From: Sclerodactyla briareus
Taxonomy: Eukaryota; Echinodermata; Holothuroidea; Dendrochirotida; Sclerodactylidae
Reading direction: 5' to 3'
Length of the DNA stretch: 64,000 nt
Assembly: GCA_026419785.1 (NCBI GenBank)
Contig: JAODTK010001388.1
Coordinates: 1-64,000, forward strand
Shown piece by piece: positions 24,367 through 34,880 of this stretch (position 1 is its first letter; every line of letters begins with the position of its first letter). Under the pieces are notes generated by a model. That model was not told the DNA's origin and did not search any database. It saw nothing but the letters and a program-made list of their open reading frames with translations. The position numbers were made by a program, and so were the translations under genes.

Positions 24367-24540
24367 TATCGCCCGTTGGTATGACGAGGGGCTGTCATCT
24401 GGACGCCATTGCCGTCATCTTCTTCCAAAGCAGCTCGTTGCTGCTGGACCATTTTGCTCCACGCGATCAACTCGGTCCATTCCCTTGATGTTGTCATAAC
24501 ACTGCTTCCGGACGTAGGCCCCTCGTCTTTTCTTAGACCC
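24367..24540 (-). mobile_element. 3' terminal remnant of an RTE-like LINE
   Basis: The minus strand reads RRGAYVRKQ followed by CYDNIK. After a frame shift it continues as an EW(T)-type segment and QQRAALEEDD, with a stop soon after. The (W/Y)YDNIKEWT motif close to the C terminus is characteristic of RTE-type and related retroelement polyproteins annotated in many invertebrates. Only this last part is visible. The sequence to the right (24541-24813 minus, open) does not show reverse transcriptase motifs. Confidence 0.45.
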
Positions 24541-24544
24541 TTAC

Positions 24545-25260
24545 CCGCTATAGTTTGGTGTGTTAGTCATACCACTTCGCCAATATAAATATATGTCAAA
24601 TAAACCATATTCAATAGCATCTAACATTCTTGCAATCGATAGCGATAAGTCATCGTTACCCGGTAACACCAGAGGAAGAATATGAAATCTAACATGTTCG
24701 AAACGATGAAGCTTCATTCTCCAGCAGCGTGATTCTCGATATTGGTCGTTGGGACACACATGTAGACTGGCACATCCTCTACCTTTACAAGGTTTCGGGG
24801 GGTGGGGTAACATGGAGACTCAGATGAAATACGACCCGCTCCTAAATTGACTATGAAATTAGTTGCGGGCATTAACCGACTTTCATTCCAATTTAGGGAT
24901 TCGAAGTTGTGGGGCAGTGTGAACAAATAGAGAATTCTGAGATTTCTCAATTGGGTTCATGCGGGTTGTAGACGGTCTTTAATCAAGCCATTGTCTCCAA
25001 CCGGTGGACGAATCGTAAACTATTCTATGTTGCTACTCGCTAGTTTAGCCTTCATGAAGAAACACAACACGAATTATGACAACAGGAAAGAAATCCCCTT
25101 GATTCATTACACAACGTTATTACCTCACATTATCGCTTCACGGTACTACCTGCCTGGACAGTTTACAATGCAATTTTTTAATAGTGCATTAGGCATTAAT
25201 CAACAAGGCAAAAAAACAACTTCTCTCGCAACTACATGCTTGCTTCCCTGGGAAAATTAC
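24545..25260. other. No recognised gene
   Basis: Open frames at 24541-24813 (minus) and 24991-25329 (plus, 112 codons) are unrecognised. The plus frame has a hydrophobic stretch near residues 11-18 but no partner copy. Confidence 0.3.
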
Positions 25261-25271
25261 TGGAAGAAGAA

Positions 25272-25410
25272 GAAAGAATTAGCATATTCCTTGTCGCCTC
25301 ATGCGTCAGGTTCGGCCGAGAAAGAGTAGAGAGATTACTTGAAAGAATTAGCATATTCTCGCGACCTCATGCTCAGGTCAGGCCGAGAAAAGAAAAAAAT
25401 AGAGATATAG
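25272..25410 (+). repeat. Two-copy tandem repeat, period about 69 bases
   Basis: GAAAGAATTAGCATATTC begins at 25272 and again at 25341. Both units continue through CCTCATGC...CAGGT...GGCCGAGAAA. It lies just beyond the 3' end of gene A. Confidence 0.8.
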
Positions 25411-25439
25411 CATTGCCATGAAGCCTCCTGTATTGACGG

Positions 25440-27900
25440 TATTGTACAAATCTTGTCATAGATGCTGGAGAGTTCGTGTCTTAGACCGACTGTCTTCGAA
25501 CTATATCCGGGACTCATGTTGGTGGGATTCTATCACAAAAACTTCTCGTAAAAGCCGGCTAGGCATTAACATAATATAACATTTGCGTTTTGATTTTACA
25601 TAAATCGGAACGAAACGATTTGAACATTTTAACCACCAAAATTTATCTGACCAGAAGTAGTATTTAAATTGCCATAAAAAAGTTACCAGCTCAATACACA
25701 TGAATGTATAAGACCAGTTTTCAACACTTTGAATTAGGACTTTTCAATTCACCACTGTCTAGCTCATTCTTCCAATTGCGCATTGTACAAACAAACCTAC
25801 AATCCCCGCCAAAATGTAGAATCGAAATATCGCGTATAGTCATGTAGCCGTAATTGGAATGATTGCCATTCGGCTTCCATTTGACCATTTATACACCTCA
25901 ATGATACGCAATTTTCCGTGACATCATTTAAGTAGTACTCTCCTTTTATGACGGGGGGAATATTGTGAAGCTCGCTCGGTTCCCATTTGATCGTTTCTTA
26001 CCATAAGTAGCTTGATACGTGCTGAATCGCTCGAGTCTTCTGGAATATTTTCAATGGATCGTATCGGAAAGGAAACATCATAAGAAGGATTGCCCGTCAC
26101 CGAGTCATCATCAAGTGTCTGGTAATTGGATTCAGTCGTTTGGGCCCAATTTCACTTTCTTGGAGCGTTTACCGACGATTAGAACTTAAACATGATGAAC
26201 AGAATGATTTGAATAAGAAGAACAACTTCACGATGAGTATGTAAGGAATAGACGTATGTTCGTTCTCAATCCCAATCCTCGTCTAATTAATGTTTTTTAT
26301 TATTGTGATGAAGGTTGTCCGGTGTCGTTATTCTGTCGTGTTATCGGCATGGTGATTGGCGCTGTTGCAGTGTTGGGTGTCGCGCATTCTACTGGAAGAG
26401 CATGCTGAAAACCCCATCGGATGATAACGGATCGAGCACAGAATTGGATATTGGTCCAAGCGAACACCTCTGGTAAAACTGATCGTTAGAAGCAGTTTTC
26501 GAACCTCGTCTCTATATTGTGTTCTTGTTTGAGTGAAACGGTCCAACACGACTAGAATGCTATGTTTAGTGTGTCCATTATTTCAGTGTATTCTTGTGCC
26601 ATTCGGCGCCGGACGGGATGTCTGTTTCAATCCACGAACAGCGACGTTCTACAGAGCATGATCCTTGGGAGTATCTCCGACCTCGTAGGCCTCCCCAGAT
26701 GTCATTCCCTGAAGCATGTAGTGACGCTCTCGACATGCAAAACAAAAGCTCGCTTTTCTCTTCAGACACACCGTGATCGCTTACACCAATTAACCAAACA
26801 TACGTACGTTCCATATGTGCGCCCGTCAAGGGGTTGCGGTATTGTGTACTCCAAGCAATTCTCTTTGTTCGAATTGGACGCAACGCTCCCCAGTATATAG
26901 TAATCGATGTTATGCTTGCTTGTGCAGTCGTGCGGACATACTAAAGTAACATTTTCTTGTCCACAATACGACTTCGTTAGATCGGGGTCTTTCAAATGAA
27001 AAAAAACTTCCTGAGAAATCGAGAGGTAACACTGAATGTATTGAGAAGGATGTACCCCTGGAGCGAAATAACATTCTTCATGCTGATTATTACAAAAGAC
27101 TACGGTATTACGTTGAGACAAAGGACACAACAATCGTTTTCGTGGTCGGGAGTTTCGTCTTTACTAATCGTCGTTCTTGCCAGTACCGGCGTTGGCAGAA
27201 AACGATGCAGGTAAGATGGACGCCTCAAGTGAACTATTCAATAGAAAATAGGTGCAATGAAATATGACTGATATAGTTAACCCAGAGATATTAAAATCCA
27301 TGATAGCGAAACTGTTTCAGGTAAAGGACCCAACACAGGTAAGAGATTTTCATTGTGCACATTTTGCCACAATGCTGGATCCTCCCCCCTATTTTGAAAT
27401 GACCAGCGTGCTAGCCCAAACAATTGATAGCAAGTGGCTTACCTTGCCGAGGTTGGAGACGCCAATCAGAACAAAGCGTTTTTGTTGAAAACATCAAGTT
27501 TCAACGTTTAGCTTCCGCTCTTCATAATATTAGGCCATATACAAACACTACACATTTGCCGTCGTTTTGCCCAACAACGTACAGTACCGCACTTCTCACC
27601 ATGTCTTTTGACTATTATGAACCCTGGCAGGAATCTAGGTCGGCAAACAACAAGGCGGTATAAAATAACAAGGTAGTCTAGCTCCCTTTGATTGATCAGC
27701 CTCCCTGGTGTTATACTGAATTGACCTGATTCCAATTATTTCCACCTCTGATAACAGTCGATTCGTACCAAAAAAAAAAAAAAAAAAGTTAACATTAATT
27801 ACTTTTACCAGGTCCATTCTTTGGTCATATCTTGTGCGAGCCTCCTTTAAGAGGGAGGGACAGTCTAGTATCGTCAAGTATCGAACTCTTAACGACCGAA
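25440..27900 (-). CDS. Receptor-like gene A (tail class 1)
   Basis: Minus-strand gene recognised by co-linear conservation with C, and in part with B, D and E. From 5' to 3' there is a small exon ending at 27809 before GTAAAAGT, an exon-like block at about 27300-27500, the Ig-like exon 26546-27010, and an exon 25924-26469 with stalk, transmembrane helix and cytoplasmic tail. The 3' flank 25440-25920 also matches that of gene C (37620-38260), as expected of a shared 3' untranslated region. Frame breaks occur inside exons, from sequencing error or decay. The predicted product is a single-pass surface receptor; ligand and cell type are unknown. Confidence 0.55.
25924..26469 (-). CDS. Gene A stalk, transmembrane helix and ITIM-like tail exon
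   Basis: The exon starts after a TTTTACCAG acceptor (start at 26469), a junction shared with B, C and D. The stalk is Thr/Pro-rich (PNTATAPITMP). The transmembrane segment begins SIPYIL but is broken by an indel relative to C. The tail is open for about 70 codons to a TGA at 25924-25926. It carries SNYQTL at 26113-26130, matching the ITIM consensus (S/I/V/L)xYxx(I/V/L), and NPSYDV at 26074-26091. Towards the end comes RIKLLMVRNDQMG, which resembles RVRLLMIDDQM in gene B. By analogy with known ITIM receptors the tyrosine could recruit SH2 phosphatases, but this is inference from a short motif. Confidence 0.55.
26546..27010 (-). CDS. Gene A Ig-like domain exon
   Basis: The exon begins after a polypyrimidine tract and CAG acceptor (CTCTCGATTTCTCAG) at 27010. 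The first 80 codons are open: GQENVTLVC fits strand B of an Ig fold, and 46 residues later comes EYTIPQ...YGTYVC, which fits strands E and F with the second Cys. No core Trp is evident. The frame then breaks, and conserved DNA continues through a GEAY/VGDTL-type segment (clear in copy C) to about 26546. The same exon is present in B, C and D. I call the fold Ig-like from the two Cys contexts only. A different beta-sandwich or a CCP-like second half is possible. Confidence 0.5.
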
Positions 27901-28019
27901 AATCTGATCATTGCCCCATTGGAGTTGTCCAAATGTTTGTGTATATTGGTGGTCTCCTTTATACTCACGCGCTGCAGTAAAAAATCGGGAAATTTTGTGG
28001 ATGCAAGCTACTTTTTCGC

Positions 28020-28262
28020 GCTTCCAAATTGCCAGGGTCCCGCGTACGTAGTGAGCGGGGTCGAGTAATCACTGAACGCCCAGTTTTCGGAAAATACTGC
28101 ACCATTGGTATCTGATTGCATCTGAGGACGTTCCAATTTCAAAGTTTCAAAAGGGGGGAACAACCACTACCCTTAAACCCTTCCCCCATATCAGTCACTA
28201 TTGCCAGATCCGTCGCAAAACATAATATCCTACCACCCCCCCCCCCTATTATCACCTAACCC
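28020..28262 (+). mobile_element. hAT-like element, right-end fragment
   Basis: This matches 6960-7195 of the hAT-like element: CCCGCGTA(C/T)GTAGTGAG, GGTCGAGTA, ACTGAACGCC, AAAGTTTC, CACTACCCTTAAAC and a final C-rich stretch. It interrupts gene A's 5' flank shortly after the first conserved exon, so it may have displaced the first exons of gene A. Confidence 0.6.
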
Positions 28263-28264
28263 CA

Positions 28265-28500
28265 CCTGTTGATTTTCACTTTTTGAAGGGAACAGGGCAA
28301 TCTTCTATATTTCCAATGAACGATTGATGTGCAATATTTTTGCTCGAAAGTAGGCAATGAACGAGGTAATATACCTAACTACAATCTTTTCATCTCGAGG
28401 TCCATCCATTTAGGAAGACTAACCTACTCTCCTCTCCCTCGGTAAAAAACGTTCAGCAATGTGAATGTTTGACCGTTAGCTTATAGCAATTGAGCCACAG
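28265..28500. other. No recognised feature
   Basis: Nothing conserved or coding is visible between the hAT-like fragment and the repeat S piece. Confidence 0.3.
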
Positions 28501-28720
28501 AATTCCCAGAGACTAATTTTAAATTATTCCACTTGTTGTTATGAGACTACTCGAACAGTTGGCCAACTAGTCGCACTGAATCAATGCTTCAAAAAATCAG
28601 CACTATTGACCTGAACGAACTGATGACGAAGTTGGTTGGGTGGGACATGGCAAGACAGCGACAGCGTATTGCGTTACCCTCTCACGAATACACGCTCATG
28701 CACTCCTAGCTAACATTCGG
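28500..28720 (+). repeat. Segmental repeat S, partial copy
   Basis: This matches 10140-10340: GTTATGAGACTACTC, CAATGCTTCAAA, GAACTGATG, TATTGCGTT. The S homology is interrupted to the right by the CR1-like fragment and resumes briefly at 30340-30440, so the LINE lies inside a copy of S. Confidence 0.6.
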
Positions 28721-28959
28721 AGGACTCGCTACAACGAGAGGAATTTATTCAGTTTAGTTTTTATTCAGTGAAAGTGGTCAGGAAGGACGAACTCCTCATG
28801 AAAGACCCCTAGAGCCACAACAACCCAATAAGAAGAATAACCAGAAAAAATGCCAAAGAGTTTGCCCACATTCTTGAATCAAGGCTGTTCTTGAACTCAT
28901 CTATCCCCACTCTTAGACAGAACAACTCTTCAGGAAGGCTATTCACTCATTAAAAACTC

Positions 28960-30200
28960 TCTACGAGAAGAAAATTGGAGACTGTCCAGTCTACAGCGTT
29001 TGCCACGAGGCTTGATACAATAACCCCTATTTGTGGTAACTTTGGAAACCTTGGAGAATATGGAAAGAAGGCCCCTCTAAGACAAGACAATTTTGGAAAC
29101 CTGAATCAAAAATCACCTCAAAGTCCGTCTCAGTCATCGAAGGTAGACTCGAGACACCTTATTTTCTTTCCTCGTATGGAAATCTCTGAGACAGAGATTA
29201 TCGCATAGCCCTCCTCTGAACATTCCCAATTGCCTGCTTATCTTTCGAGAAGTAGGAATTCCATACTGAGTGGACGTCCTAATCAACCCGATCCAATGAT
29301 CCTTTCCTCGCAGCTTCAGCAGACTGCTTCGGAGGGTTTCCAGAAGAATTAATGAACTCTGAGATCCCTTTTCGGAATTCACCGGATTATATTTTGGCCA
29401 TTCACTTAATCGGAGGCGTCGTGCGATTGTGGAAACCAACATACATATCTTTGCACTCATCGGCATGGAAAACATTTGCGCCAATCGAAAGACTAATATC
29501 ACATCTTCGTTCGAAGCAATTCCCGATACAACTTTTGGTACGTCCGCAAACCGTTTAATTCTGGAATTGCACCGAATCTTCTTCAAGACCGTCACTATAC
29601 GCCAGGAAAGTAAAGGCTCAAGACCGATCTTTGGCGAACACTACTAGTTACTTTTGCCAATGAGACGAACGACCATGGCCATGGCACACGTTATCCCCTA
29701 ATAAGAGCCACTGAAGATCTACTTGAGGGACATTCCCCTTTGTGCGAAACTGTTTTTCAAATGTGTGCAGGAGACGTTCATAAAGCCACCTTGTGCGAAG
29801 ATTTATAGGTGCAACACACTGCCGTCAACACACTGCTATTGTAAACTCCCTTGTAACATCTTCCATAAGAGATTTGTCAAAAACAAACGATTCTCCCCTA
29901 AAACAATGCTGAGAACCCACGATATAGACTATACTCTTGAAAACATCGACATATATCCCGATTAATGGATTCTAAATCACCTTGCGGACAACACATATGA
30001 GACTCATTGGGCCTTCTAACAAGGAAAACGACCTTTGGCCTTTCTGGAAAATAAAGCGACATTGCTCTCCGCTCTCCTCCAATCATCCGGAAACACACCT
30101 GCTTCAAGGTTTCATCAATAAAACGAAAAAAACCGCCAAGGGGACTTGCAACTGGTCGGCGAAAACTTTCAATAAGAAGGAGTAAACTCCTCCGGACTCA
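28960..30200 (-). mobile_element. CR1-like LINE, 3' fragment
   Basis: The minus frame 29134-29595 (153 codons) contains RFAD, then, shifted, segments equivalent to a QMFF...KCKVMHVG...NR reverse transcriptase stretch, and downstream the thumb and C-terminal region. The same stretch occurs at 45840-46860 (GTCTACAGCGTTTGCCAC/GTCCAATCTGCAGCG, TCTACTTGAGGG, GAACC(C)ACGA), and its protein matches the end of the plus-strand element at 62480-64000. The endonuclease is absent and frames are broken, so it is dead. Confidence 0.7.
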
Positions 30201-30204
30201 GGAG

Positions 30205-31280
30205 TTTTACTCACTGAGTTTTCTGCATTTCTCCTCTAATCACCATCAGGCGAACATACCCTATTACCAATACTATTATAAAGCACACCAACCACGAGGC
30301 CGCTGAAATATCAAAATTCTCCGATGATATCGCTTAATTTGCAGAACATAAATTAGATATCGTGTGAGGTAAACTGGGTGGCTAGCATACAGACCGCATT
30401 CAACACTCCAGTCCAGTTTTGTTTGCTCTCCCCAAAAATCAACACTATGTTGTTAAATGTATAATGTTAAAGGAACAATCGGATCGGGTTACTAACAGAT
30501 GCATAAGCTTCCCTTGTTTCCATACATAGCTGGACCTTACTCTCACGTTCATCAGTTATTGGGAACTCTCGGATGTTCATTAGAACTTTCAAATTTCCCA
30601 TTTATAGCCAACATTTGGAACTTAATTGTTTTGGTGTGTTTTGTTCAGTTAGAACTCGTTAGCAAGTTTTATGTGATGTCTTCTTTTAAATACTGTGTTT
30701 GACTTCCCTGATAGCAGACCAATAAATGCTCCAAAGCTCAAAGCGGTCCACAACAGACAAGAACGTTGGTAGCCAAAGCGAGTCAGGCGCACCACGCTAC
30801 GCGCCCCGTCTGTTCTGCCATAAGAACAGGGATTATAATACATAAAAAAAGTCTGTGAAAAAAGTGAAAAAAAAAAAACACACCCAAGATCCCCGAAACA
30901 AACACCCCTGCATCAATGGTCCCGATGAACTGCCGAGTTGAATGCTTATCTGAATTTCGCTACCGTCCCCCTAACTGTTCGATGTCACCTGCAAATCAGC
31001 TTAATAGAAATGGGGAGAGTCGCTTAAACATATATACATTTATATTTTTTTGTCTCATAACATTTTAAACCATATTAGCAATAATGTGGGATCGATTGAT
31101 GCGGATCGTTTTTCGCTGAGAGTCGCTAAAATCCTTACAATTGAGCGAACGGGTGATCGTCGTAAATCGTATCGCTGCGCTCTATTTTACTTATTTCAAA
31201 ATATTTCGGGCAAAAGCTGTCCAAAAAGTGAAAACGGACATTTATCCACAACGCCTCACCATGAATGAGACTTTCCCAAA
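30205..31280. other. No recognised gene; short repeat S piece at 30340-30440
   Basis: 30340-30440 matches 10690-10790 and 47535-47600 (TAGATATCGTG, AAACTG, CAACACTCCAGTC). The remaining kilobase has unrecognised short frames only. Confidence 0.4.
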
Positions 31281-31439
31281 AATATTTCGATGTCCCATGC
31301 GGAAAAGGTACCTTCTGACCTGGTGATTAGGATCAGCTGTAGTGATGTGTCTCCCGAATTGTGTCTCGTGTCTCGTCACGAGCCCGAACGCCTCCGATCC
31401 ATGGCACTATGCATAAAAAATATAAAAAGACGGCTAGGC

Positions 31440-34400
31440 TAGGACTCATGGATTGCGTGTGCTGGTGAAGGTGAGGATGGGTTAATTTTGCGACAGAAGG
31501 TCGTATTTAGATAGAACTAACTGTCTATCGATGTGCGAGGGCCCTAAATACCAGCAACCTCATGGATAAAGACGAGAATTTGTTCTATGGGAAAGAACCC
31601 ATGTGGCACCATTGGCGCATCGTACACATGTATTGCGCTATTCGGTGCTCGTTCCATCATGATTGGATGATATTTTGCCGCTAAGTACTTGTCCTCTATA
31701 TATTCAAACCAATTGTAGATGAATGGGAACATCCATGTTTGTACTCCGCGTGAATCCGCTATTTTTGCTGTCAAGTCGCATCCCGCATCGCACCTATGGA
31801 TTCGTAAGCTTCAAGGTGAGATTTCCATAAGGTCGGATGCGTAGTGCTATAAATGACCCTACATATCATATCTACGTGTGCATCTCGATAATGTAGATTA
31901 TAGATTCTACTATGGGGGCAGAATTTATTCAAAATAGATGGAACAAAACTGCGTAGGAGAAACTACCACTTGTACCAATGCGAGTTGATGTTCGCGTCCC
32001 CGCGGATGAATATCTTCGTCATGAAGCCAATCAACGTCCGTTGCATAAGTGATGCGTTTCTCTGCTCATACACTCATCCGCTTATATCTCCACTAAAAAC
32101 TAGATTTTTACACTCATAATACCGCACCCCGCTCCCCACTCAAGGTATCCTACCTTTACATTAAAACCTCACAAACGACGAATTATGTGATTCACCACTG
32201 CATACGAGGGAACAACAAAGCAACCAAACAATTGAAATGTAACTGACCGGAAAACACGAATCCATTTTTAATTCCCTTTCTTCTCAGAACCTATCAAAAT
32301 AATTCCCACTGACCAGTGGGTTCCATTCTCCATACGAAACAATTTCCTTGACCTGGCTAGAGGCTATTTCTTTCTTGTATTTTCTGAAGCACTCTCTCTG
32401 TCGACCTAAGCCACGTTCTGACATCCTAAATTTCATCTACTGTTGATCTGCTATGTAATCTACTGCGACACCATATTCCGAACGGTCACCGCGTCCGAAT
32501 GCGTAATCACCCTTCGTCCCGAGATAAGTACCACTATGGATTGGGAGCCATCCTGATCCGCTTTGCACCTCCGCCTGGTTTTATTAACAACGGCATTAGT
32601 GGAGCTTCCTCTTTTTCGTTTTGGTCGGCCTGACTCTTGACAGGGGCAGTGACTGGGTCGTACTTTTCCGTTTTTCATTGTTGACTTGGAGGATCCATCT
32701 GGTCATCAATCATGAGTAATCTGACACGATCATAAGCATCGTTGTGGGGCGCTTTATCGCCCTCGTTATCCTGCCCAATAATATAATCCGTCCGTTTGAT
32801 TCCCCTTCCTTCTCCTTTGTTGGGCGATTCAAAAAAACCAATCCGAACGATTACCACAGCCATCAATATACAAGCGAAAGAGCACGCCGATCACTAGGTA
32901 GGGAATAGGCTCGTTTGGTTTTATTGTAGCTTGAAGTTGCGTATTTGATGCAGAGGAGGACTTCGTGCGGAGAATATATTCCTTCTGAAGGTTGCTGTTT
33001 TGTATTGTTGTAGCTGATTTTAGGTGTCCTTCCGGACAAGTTTACCGGATATGTTGAATTAATTATAGTATCACGCGTAGAATTGGATATTGGTCCAAGG
33101 AACACCTCTGGTAAAGAGCTGGTCCGTAGTATGCATCAAACCGTCGTAATCTTTTTCCTTCGAGGAACAACGTCCAACACAGTGACGCGTATGATCTGTT
33201 TGGTGTCGTCCATTGTTTCAGTGTATTTTAGTGCTGTCCTTTTTTCCGACCGACGTCTTTTTTCGATCCAAGTACACTGACCTCTCTACAGTAGCTATAA
33301 TTGGAAGAGTAAATCTCTCCGCAGCGTATGCCTCCCCAGATGTCCATTCCTGAAGCATGCTAGTTTACCGCTCTCGCAATGCAAACCGAGCTCGCCTCTT
33401 CTCCCTCATCACACCGTATCACTTACAATTCACGCCAAATACTACGTTCCTTATGTTGTCGTCAGTTGCGATATTGTGTACTCCAAGCAATTAACTTTGT
33501 TCAAATTGGACGCGACGCTCTCTCCTGCTTTATTAGTAATCCGGAATGTTTTTTGCCTTGTTTTTTGCCCGTCCAATGGATACTAAAGGTAACATTTTCT
33601 TTTCGCCCAAAGTACAATTTCGTTAGTTCAGGTGCCTTTCAATGAACAAGCCTCCTGAGAAATAGAGGCTGGCACTGAAATTAATGAAAATGGATTTTTG
33701 ACACACTGGAGCTGAACTGACATTCTTCATGTTCGTATTAGCTTCCCCCCCAACAGGATGCTAACGTACGTTTGAGACAAAGAAACAACAATCGTTTTCG
33801 TGTCGATAGTTCGTCATACTAATCATGCTTTCTTGCCAGTGTACCAGGTGTTGCCAAATCAATAGCAGGCAACGAGTAGAACTGGATCCTCCGAGAAAAA
33901 TATTGAATATAGAATAGTGCAGTGAAATATGAATGTATAGTTTACAGGACATCCACGGTAACATACTGTTCTTCTTGGAGCGATGTTTGATCGTTTCCCC
34001 ATTTCAATTGAGAGCGTTGCTAGCCCAATAACTGCTAAAAGTTGCTTCCCTGTCCAGCATAACGCCAATCACTACGTGCACAAGCGCCTGTCTTGTTGAA
34101 AGCATCAAATTGTCGAGGTTTGTTAGCTTCCGCCTTCCTAGAGGGCCTACATCAAAAACACATACAATTACGTCGTTCAGCTAAGAACAGATATATGAAC
34201 TCCTTACCCTCTATTACTTGACTATTCTGCACTTGGCAGGTATCTAGGTCGGCAAATAAATAGGGGGGTAAAGTAACATCCTTCCTGCGTTACATGGGGG
34301 ACTTTGAATCTGTTCCCTCTTTATTCACACCTCCGATAAACGTCGATTCTTGCCAAAGAACAACGATAGATAACAGTAATGTCGATGAACAAAAAATGGC

Positions 34401-34880
34401 GAAATTTTTTGGGCAGGGGGACCCGCCTGGTATCGTCCCTAGTATCGAACTCTAATGGTCAGAGTGACTCTATTACCCCATTTGGTTTACCCCTGAAACG
34501 AGTCCACGCCGTCTTAGAAATGACTCCTAAAGAGTCAGCACAAGAACCTCAATCGACCTACTAACGCTTTATAATCCAAATAATCCGATAGTTATATAAT
34601 TCCTTCTCTAACATCATGACACATTTCTTATTTCTGTAAACCATAAAATGAAGGATAACGATACAGAGTCAAATGTCCTTTACATACTGCAAGTGTACTA
34701 GTCACTGCATTGGCCTAAACTAATTAATAACACTTTCAAGACAGTTTCCTCTTCAAGCGATCTTGTACAATTTGATCTCCGAAGTTGTCTGCACATGTGT
34801 CAATATGTAGAATTGGACATAACGCTAGCTGGAGTTGTGTCGAAAAATCTGTCTTCAAATTCCTAGTATAGTGTGCAACC
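31440..34880 (-). CDS. Receptor-like gene B (tail class 2)
   Basis: Minus-strand family member. From 5' to 3' there is a 5' exon block at 34690-34870 (matches 40640-40790), a small exon near 34390-34470, a block at 33900-34120, the Ig-like exon 33180-33654 and the stalk/membrane/tail exon 32540-33107. A conserved 3' region at 31440-32460 matches 52620-53720 of gene D. The small exon has lost the GTAAAAGT donor kept in A, C, D and E: the sequence there is TTACTGTTATC. Frames are broken in several exons. It is a single-pass receptor candidate or a pseudogene. Confidence 0.5.
31540..32060 (-). other. Gene B conserved 3' region with open frame
   Basis: 31544-31774 minus is open for 76 codons (contains FPFIYNWFEYIEDKYLA), and 31940-32050 reads DEDIFIRGD-like. 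Both stretches have counterparts at 52720-52990 and 53150-53220 next to gene D, where frames are more broken. They lie downstream of the tail exon. They could be additional 3' exons, 3' untranslated sequence or part of a neighbouring gene. Conservation is clear at the nucleotide level, so coding status is unproven. Confidence 0.35.
32540..33107 (-). CDS. Gene B stalk, transmembrane helix and tail exon
   Basis: It starts at the conserved acceptor (CCAG before AGGTGTTCC) at 33107. The stalk is Asn/Ser/Thr-rich (NSTYPVNLSGRTPK, several N-glycosylation sites). The membrane segment starts PIPYLVIGVLF and continues, after a one-base shift, as LMAVVIVRIGFF. The tail contains TDYIIG, DAYDRVRLLMIDDQM, EKYDPV and ADQNEKEEAPL. 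Where gene D has PLYAVVIKP, B has PLMPLLIKP because a base is missing. The tail differs from the A/C class apart from the (R/K)LLM..(N/D)DQM segment. Confidence 0.5.
33180..33654 (-). CDS. Gene B Ig-like domain exon
   Basis: Aligned with 26546-27010 of gene A. The acceptor after TTTCTCAG lies at about 33654. The AATGTTACCTTTAGTA stretch (VTLV) and the TGCTTGGAGTACACAATA-like stretch are recognisable but several indels break the frame. No long open frame survives on the minus strand in this exon. Confidence 0.4.

Noticed and set aside
26562..26900. 112-codon plus-strand frame
   Set aside because: It runs antisense to the Ig-like exon of gene A. The conserved splice acceptors and protein motifs are on the minus strand.
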